Assembly: GCA_900551465.1 (NCBI GenBank)
Contig: URWL01000051.1
Coordinates: forward strand, 1-9,240
Direction: 5' to 3'
Length of the DNA stretch: 9,240 nt
Source: an uncultured Blautia sp.
Lineage (GTDB): Bacteria; Bacillota; Clostridia; Lachnospirales; Lachnospiraceae
Position numbers and translations under genes: made by a program. The notes beneath the pieces are model-generated. The model did not search any database. It was not told where the DNA came from and saw only the letters and a list, made by a program, of their open reading frames with translations. Shown here piece by piece: positions 5,560 to 9,240 of this stretch (positions are counted from its first letter, which is position 1; every line of letters begins with the position of its first letter).

Positions 5560-6998
5560 CCGATCAGCCAATTGTACATTTCTTCATACTGTCTTGCGGA
5601 ATTACCCCAGGAGAAATCAGCTGCCATTGCACGGTCAACCATCTTATTCCATTCACGCTTGTTGTCATAGAATACACGCTCTGCATTACGTACCGTAGCC
5701 ATCATCTCATGTGCATTGTAATTGGTAAAGCTGAAGCCTGTTCCGGTTCCCTCAAACTCGTTGTACGGCTGTACAGTATCCTTCAGTCCTCCTGTTTCCC
5801 GCACAATCGGAAGAGTTCCGTAACGAAGGCTCATAAGCTGGCTCAATCCGCACGGCTCAAAGAGAGACGGCATCAGGAATGCGTCGGAAGCTGCATAAAT
5901 CCTGTGGGACATCGGCTCGTCATAATAAATCTGGGCAGAAACCTTGCCATGATATTTCCAGTCAAAATGGCGGAACATATTCTCATAGCGTTCATCACCT
6001 GTTCCAAGAATCACAAACTGGACTGCATCCTGGCACATTTCATCCATGACATAAGCTATCAGATCAAAGCCTTTCTGGTCTGTCAGACGGGATACGATAC
6101 CGATCATCATAGCCTTAGGATCCACTTCAAGTCCCAGATCCTTCTGCAGCTGAATCTTATTTTTTACTTTTTCCTTACGGAAAGTTTTTGCATTAAAGTT
6201 CTGCGTAATAAACGGATCTGTCTCCGGATTAAATACGTCATAATCAATTCCGTTTACGATTCCGCGAAGACTATTGGAACGGGCACACATAAGTCCGTCC
6301 AGTTTCTCCCCATAAAACGGCGTCTTGATCTCTTCTGCATATGTATTACTTACTGTAGTAACTGCATCGGCAAATACGATGCCGCCTTTCAGATAGTTTG
6401 CATCCTTATAAGCCTCAAGCTTATCCGGTGCAAAATAATAATCAGAAAGTCCTGTGATCTCTTTTATTGTTTTTACATCCCATACACCCTGGAATTTCAG
6501 GTTATGGATCGTCATAACTGTCTTAATTCCCCAGAAAAAGTCATTCTGCTGGAAAGAATCATGAAGATATACCGGAACAAGACCTGTCTGCCAGTCATGA
6601 CAGTGGATCACATCCGGACGGAAACCAATGACAGGAAGTACGGAGAGCACTGCTTTGGAGAAAAATGCAAATTTTTCCAGATCCCAGGGAGCGCTGTCGT
6701 AAGGCTTCGGACCACTGAAATAATATTCATTGTCAATAAAGTAAAACTGAATTCCGTCATACTGCATCTGCATAATGCCTACATAGCAGTTTTTGTAGCC
6801 GAGATCCATGTAAAAATGGGTCACATATTCCATTTTATCTTTCCATTCCTGTTTCATGCAGGCGTATTTGGGGAGGATAACACGGATATCAAAATAACGT
6901 TTATCGAAGTATTTCGGAAGAGCTCCGGCAACGTCTGCCAATCCTCCTGTTTTGATAAACGGCACTGCTTCTGATGTTGCAAATAAAATCCTTTTCAT
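5553..6998 (-). CDS. glgA: Glycogen synthase (ADP-glucose type, GT5)
   Basis: A 481-residue cytosolic GT5 glucosyltransferase that extends alpha-1,4-glucan chains from ADP-glucose. Family marks run in order: KTGGLADVAGALP (16-28) with the donor-binding Lys16, the HDWQTGL block (134-140), TIHNLKFQG (163-171), IVNGIDYDVFNP (247-258), SRLTDQKG (303-310) and FEPCGLSQLMSLRYGTLP (380-397) with the catalytic-region Glu381, followed by ETGGLKDT. Length matches bacterial GlgA (about 475-490). AGGAGG precedes the ATG at about 11 bases and a sigma-A promoter sits at 7039-7067. No glgC, glgB or glgP is in the window, so glgA stands alone between spo0A and the coat operon with no terminator on either side. 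In solventogenic clostridia reserve-glucan (granulose) formation depends on Spo0A, so the neighbourhood may matter, though adjacency alone proves nothing. Confidence 0.95.
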   Translation of the reverse strand: MKRILFATSEAVPFIKTGGLADVAGALPKYFDKRYFDIRVILPKYACMKQEWKDKMEYVTHFYMDLGYKNCYVGIMQMQYDGIQFYFIDNEYYFSGPKPYDSAPWDLEKFAFFSKAVLSVLPVIGFRPDVIHCHDWQTGLVPVYLHDSFQQNDFFWGIKTVMTIHNLKFQGVWDVKTIKEITGLSDYYFAPDKLEAYKDANYLKGGIVFADAVTTVSNTYAEEIKTPFYGEKLDGLMCARSNSLRGIVNGIDYDVFNPETDPFITQNFNAKTFRKEKVKNKIQLQKDLGLEVDPKAMMIGIVSRLTDQKGFDLIAYVMDEMCQDAVQFVILGTGDERYENMFRHFDWKYHGKVSAQIYYDEPMSHRIYAASDAFLMPSLFEPCGLSQLMSLRYGTLPIVRETGGLKDTVQPYNEFEGTGTGFSFTNYNAHEMMATVRNAERVFYDNKREWNKMVDRAMAADFSWGNSARQYEEMYNWLIGE

Positions 6999-7038
6999 CT
7001 GTAAATACCCCTCCTTAGTGTGACTTAAAGATATTTTT

Positions 7039-7067
7039 ATTATACTCCAAATACGCTCTATTGGAAA
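7039..7067 (-). promoter_or_regulatory. Sigma-A promoter of glgA
   Basis: Minus strand TTTCCA (7062-7067), 17-base spacer and perfect TATAAT (7039-7044). The -35 lies within the last coding bases of spo0A and the spacer covers its stop codon. Expected start is near 7032, giving a leader of about 34 bases. Confidence 0.65.
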
Positions 7068-7870
7068 GAGTGATTTTTGTATTCCAGACGAATCTTATCT
7101 GCGATCAGCGCAATAAATTCCGAATTTGTAGGTTTTCCTTTTCCTGTGCTGACTGTATATCCAAAAAGCTCATCAATAGTATCCATTTTACCCCTGCTCC
7201 ATGCCACCTCTATGGCATGACGGATGGCTCTTTCCACACGGCTTGGCGTCGTTTGATGTTTCTTTGCTATGGTGGGATAAAGCACCTTGGTAATGGAATT
7301 CAGCATCTCAATATCATTGACTGCCAGAATAATCGCGTCTCTTAAATACTGGTATCCTTTAATATGGGCAGGTACTCCGATTTCATGGATGATATTCGTC
7401 ACATCCGATTCCAGGTTCCTCGCGCCATATTCCGCCTTCTGTTCCTGAACTGCTGCCTGACGCAGTACAGATTCCCTGTTTCTCCGGTCGCCGGATCTTC
7501 TAAGATGCTTGATCCGGTTAAGAAGCACCTGATTGTCAAAAGGCTTCAGCATATAATAATCAGCTCCCAGGCTGAACGCATCTTCTGTAATCCTTTCCTG
7601 CCCCACTGCCGAGACAACAATAAAAGAAGGCTGTTTTTTTACTGTCATATCATGACTGCAGTGCTCCATAACTGTCAAGCCGTCCATTTTCGGCATAATA
7701 ATATCCAGCACCACCACATCCGGTTCCTTTTCTTTGATGATATTACAGATTTCTTCTCCGTTATGTGCTTTGCCGACCAGTGTCAGATCCTTGTCCTCTT
7801 CGATCATCCGCCCCAGTATTTCTACCATCTTCTCGTTATCATCTGCTACTGCTACATTTAATTTTTCCAT
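7058..7870 (-). CDS. spo0A: Spo0A, sporulation master response regulator
   Basis: A 270-residue DNA-binding response regulator that commits the cell to sporulation when phosphorylated. The N-terminal receiver shows the acidic pair Asp10-Asp11 (VADDNE), phospho-acceptor Asp56 in [12 protein letters not shown], Ser87 and Lys109. A linker (about 125-152) leads to the C-terminal Spo0A domain with [20 protein letters not shown] (157-176), the sigma-contact and HTH region, recognition helix within [18 protein letters not shown] (207-224), and the ending [15 protein letters not shown]. Length matches the family (about 265-275). The frame is open to 7930, but the ATG at 7870 gives the family start [12 protein letters not shown] and follows AGGAGG (7882-7887) at 11 bases; the extension has no good ribosome binding site. 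spoIVB, often upstream of spo0A, is not adjacent. Sigma-A promoter at 7950-7979; no sigma-H site was recognised. Confidence 0.97.
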   Translation of the reverse strand: MEKLNVAVADDNEKMVEILGRMIEEDKDLTLVGKAHNGEEICNIIKEKEPDVVVLDIIMPKMDGLTVMEHCSHDMTVKKQPSFIVVSAVGQERITEDAFSLGADYYMLKPFDNQVLLNRIKHLRRSGDRRNRESVLRQAAVQEQKAEYGARNLESDVTNIIHEIGVPAHIKGYQYLRDAIILAVNDIEMLNSITKVLYPTIAKKHQTTPSRVERAIRHAIEVAWSRGKMDTIDELFGYTVSTGKGKPTNSEFIALIADKIRLEYKNHSFQ

Positions 7871-7891
7871 CAGACCAGTTTCCTCCTCATT

Positions 7892-7898
7892 TTTGACA
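7892..7898 (-). promoter_or_regulatory. Possible Spo0A binding box (0A box) in the spo0A leader
   Basis: Minus strand TGTCAAA matches the 0A-box core TGTCRAA. It lies in the spo0A 5' leader, 21 bases upstream of the ATG and downstream of the predicted transcription start. A 7-base match is common by chance; autoregulation of spo0A, known in Bacillus, is the only extra support. Confidence 0.25.
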
Positions 7899-7949
7899 GC
7901 CTGCCTGCAAAAGCTGTGTTGAAATTTCATTTACTCACATGTCACAGAT

Positions 7950-7979
7950 ATTATAGAGGAAGCACCTGCGCGAAATCAA
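7950..7979 (-). promoter_or_regulatory. Sigma-A promoter of spo0A
   Basis: Minus strand TTGATT (7974-7979), 18-base spacer and perfect TATAAT (7950-7955). Expected start is near 7943, leaving a leader of about 73 bases. The rest of the 7871-8130 gap holds a heptamer direct repeat (7980-7996) and short A/T-rich hairpins, but no gene. Confidence 0.6.
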
Positions 7980-7996
7980 GCTGAAAGAGGCTGAAA
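7980..7996. repeat. Tandem heptamer abutting the spo0A -35
   Basis: GCTGAAA occurs at 7980-7986 and again at 7990-7996, a direct repeat with a 10-base period (one helical turn), touching the upstream edge of the spo0A -35. Such phasing suits two monomers of a regulator bound on one DNA face. The motif is not recognised and the repeat is short. Confidence 0.35.
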
Positions 7997-8130
7997 AATC
8001 TGTTTTTCTTTCGCTTTTTTTCGAGTTTTACAGACATTTATCTCAAAAATTCGTGGGAAAGATTTCTATCGAAATCGGATAGCATGCAGGTTTATGGAGG
8101 TTTTCACTGATCCTGTTTTTCTGCATTTTT

Positions 8131-9027
8131 CTACATGGAAGCCTGGATCGCGGCAATCGTTCCATCTGCTACTGCTGTGGAAACCTGACGAACCTGTTTT
8201 ACCCGAATGTCTCCTGCAGCATAAACACCGGGAATTTCTGTTTCCATTTTTTCGTTTACCGGAATAAATCCATTCTCCAGAGAAAGCTGTGTATACAGTT
8301 CTGTATTCGGAATTGTTCCTGCATATACAAAGATCCCACATCCCGGGTCTTCTATCGTTTCAATAGCCCCTGTATGTTCATCCAGAATTTCCAAAGTCCG
8401 AACCTGATCGGTTCCATATACTCCATGAAGTCTTGAATGAAGACGAAGGGAAATATTTGGTGTTTCTTTTACCTTTTCCCTGAATTCTGCAATACATCCA
8501 AGAGAATCTTCAAAATGGATAATTGTTACTTTCGATGCCAGTTTTGCAAGATATAAGGCTTCTTTTACCGCTCCGTCTGCACCGCCTGCCACATAAATAT
8601 GTTTTCCACGATAACTTTCTCCGTCCTTTGCAGCATTCATTCCCATACCTTTTCCCCAAAGTTCTGCTTCTCCCGGAATTCCCAGCCTTCTCGGAGAGGT
8701 ACCGTTTGCCAGAATTATTTTTTCAGCTTCAAAGACTCCTTTATCTGTAAAAATTTCTTTTTTATCTCCTATCAGTTGTGCCTTTTTCATCTCTGCCTTC
8801 AGAATCTCCACACCAGCTGCCTCTGCCTGCTGTTTCAGTTTTGCAGCAAATGCGGCTCCTGTCTCTCCCGGAGCCACTCCTGCATAATGAGTCACGGTAG
8901 ATACCTTTCCGATCAGACCTCCAGCCTGATCTTTCTCGATCATTAATACCTTTTTTCCTCTGCTTGCCCCATAGATTCCTGCGCTGATCCCTGCCGGTCC
9001 TGCTCCTATAATCACTACATCATACAT
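8131..9027 (-). CDS. Thioredoxin-reductase-like FAD oxidoreductase without the CxxC pair
   Basis: A 298-residue two-domain flavoprotein of the low-molecular-weight thioredoxin reductase fold. The FAD domain has the Rossmann motif GAGPAG (8-13), and the second FAD contact is AAGD (270-273) before a KQVRQVSTAVADG stretch. In the inserted nucleotide-binding domain the place of the active-site CATC reads NAAK (131-134, in MGMNAAKDGESYRGK), so the redox dithiol is lost; the only cysteines are 178 and 230. The nucleotide loop is GGADGA (148-153) rather than GGGDSA, and HRRxxxR, which reads the NADPH 2'-phosphate, is replaced by HFEDSLG (171-177). It is therefore unlikely to be a normal NADPH-thioredoxin reductase; electron donor and acceptor are unknown. 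AGGAGG (9037-9042) touches an in-frame ATG at 9036 but is 9 bases from the ATG at 9027, which gives the family start MYDVVIIGAG. Divergent from a LysR regulator. Confidence 0.85.
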   Translation of the reverse strand: MYDVVIIGAGPAGISAGIYGASRGKKVLMIEKDQAGGLIGKVSTVTHYAGVAPGETGAAFAAKLKQQAEAAGVEILKAEMKKAQLIGDKKEIFTDKGVFEAEKIILANGTSPRRLGIPGEAELWGKGMGMNAAKDGESYRGKHIYVAGGADGAVKEALYLAKLASKVTIIHFEDSLGCIAEFREKVKETPNISLRLHSRLHGVYGTDQVRTLEILDEHTGAIETIEDPGCGIFVYAGTIPNTELYTQLSLENGFIPVNEKMETEIPGVYAAGDIRVKQVRQVSTAVADGTIAAIQASM

Positions 9028-9036
9028 ATTCTGCAT

Positions 9037-9042
9037 CCTCCT
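9037..9042 (-). promoter_or_regulatory. Ribosome binding site deciding the flavoprotein start
   Basis: AGGAGG lies immediately against the ATG at 9036 (no spacer) and 9 bases from the ATG at 9027. Only the second spacing is usable, so 9027 is taken as the start. Confidence 0.8.
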
Positions 9043-9099
9043 TACACCTTTTCATATTGCTTTTCTCTATTGATGGCTGCTTTGTTTCTTTACATCTTA

Positions 9100-9128
9100 A
9101 ATATATTCTTTATTTATCATTTTGTAAA
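9100..9128 (-). promoter_or_regulatory. Sigma-A promoter of the flavoprotein gene
   Basis: Minus strand TTTACA (9123-9128), 17-base spacer and TATATT (9100-9105), each hexamer one base off consensus. Expected start is near 9093, about 65 bases before the start codon. Its -35 overlaps the likely -35 region of the divergent LysR promoter. Confidence 0.55.
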
Positions 9129-9148
9129 ATTATAATAATTGATATAAT
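9122..9148 (+). promoter_or_regulatory. Candidate promoter of the LysR-type regulator
   Basis: A perfect TATAAT (9143-9148) lies 42 bases upstream of the ATG. The best -35, TTGTAA (9122-9127), is at a short 15-base spacing; a second TATAAT at 9131-9136 has no good -35. The region is so A/T-rich that placement is uncertain. A 12-base palindrome, CATAAATTTATG (9149-9160), begins directly after the -10. Confidence 0.35.
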
Positions 9149-9190
9149 CATAAATTTATGTTATGTTAAAACAAAAAAGGAGCGTCTATT

Positions 9191-9240
9191 ATGCTTGATT
9201 TTCGAATGGAAACCTTTCTTAGCGTATGCAGATATATGAA
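9191..9240 (+). CDS. LysR-type transcriptional regulator, N-terminal fragment
   Basis: Sixteen complete codons before the window ends: MLDFRMETFLSVCRYM. The pattern M-x-(F/L)-R-x-(L/M)-x-T-F-(L/x)-x-V-(C/A) is the usual opening of the LysR winged helix-turn-helix domain, which continues with N-F-T-x-A-A in the family. The ATG follows AGGAG (9178-9182) at 8 bases. LysR regulators often control the gene transcribed divergently from them, so the flavoprotein gene at 8131-9027 is the natural candidate target. The helix-turn-helix itself and the effector domain lie outside the window, so the family call rests on the first helix alone. Confidence 0.75.
   Translation, partial: MLDFRMETFLSVCRYM

Noticed and set aside
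5709..6974. A 421-codon open frame on the plus strand, opposite glgA
   Set aside because: It lies fully antisense to a clear glgA, its translation is rich in Cys, His, Ile and Phe as in reverse-strand shadows, and it matches no family I know.
7871..7930. N-terminal extension of Spo0A to an ATG at 7930
   Set aside because: There is no good ribosome binding site at 7930, and the family starts at the MEKLN position (7870).
8061..8076. GATTTC-TATC-GAAATC hairpin as terminator of the flavoprotein gene
   Set aside because: The stem is six pairs, mostly A-T, with at most three U residues after it; too weak to call.
8043..8126. A 27-codon minus-strand frame after the flavoprotein gene
   Set aside because: It has no ribosome binding site (only A residues upstream) and is too short to support without homologues.
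8066..8341. A 91-codon minus-strand frame overlapping the flavoprotein 3' end
   Set aside because: It is out of frame with a well-supported conserved gene and has a low-complexity shadow composition.

Overview
The window looks like a chromosomal segment of an anaerobic, endospore-forming low-G+C Firmicute, most likely a gut Lachnospiraceae (Blautia/Ruminococcus-like). The reasons are a complete spo0A, two small CotF-like spore coat genes, a pyrophosphate-type phosphofructokinase, a Clostridia-style S8 protease, strong AGGAGG ribosome binding sites and TTGnnn/TATAAT promoters. The genus is inference. I see no tRNA, rRNA, IS element, CRISPR array, prophage or plasmid feature, and no gene-free stretch over 300 bases (the longest gap, 7871-8130, is 260 bases).

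Layout: (1) 1-91, minus: 5' end of a peptidase T gene (pepT), cut by the window edge, with a promoter at 143-171 whose -10 sits inside an inverted repeat. (2) 265-1497, plus: PPi-dependent phosphofructokinase, transcribed divergently from pepT. It converges on (3) 1541-2932, minus: an NCS2 xanthine/uracil-type permease, and the two share a bidirectional terminator at 1506-1542. (4) 3080-4861, minus: S8 subtilisin-like protease of the clostridial Csp-like type, with no signal peptide. (5) 5050-5298 and 5311-5496, minus: two-gene spore coat operon, ended by a strong terminator at 4986-5040 and preceded by an exact match to the Bacillus forespore sigma-G promoter consensus (TGAATA-N17-CATACTA). 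(6) 5553-6998, minus: glycogen synthase glgA. (7) 7058-7870, minus: spo0A. (8) 8131-9027, minus: a thioredoxin-reductase-like flavoprotein lacking the CxxC redox pair and the NADPH-binding HRRxxxR motif. (9) 9191-9240, plus: first codons of a divergent LysR-type regulator, cut by the window edge.

The central block (protease, coat genes, glgA, spo0A) is all on the minus strand and has a sporulation flavour: master regulator, reserve-polysaccharide synthesis that is Spo0A-dependent in some clostridia, coat proteins and a possible germination-type protease. I see no terminator between spo0A and glgA or between glgA and the coat genes, and the glgA and coat promoters are embedded in the 3' ends of the preceding genes. 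The flanks are ordinary central metabolism (peptide use, glycolysis, nucleobase uptake). No wholly new multi-gene system is evident. The best leads are the sigma-G-type promoter, the flavoprotein without its redox-active cysteines, the Csp-like protease beside coat genes, and several unassigned operator-like repeats. Four starts were moved downstream of the longest open frame on ribosome-binding-site or family grounds: 265, 5298, 7870 and 9027.
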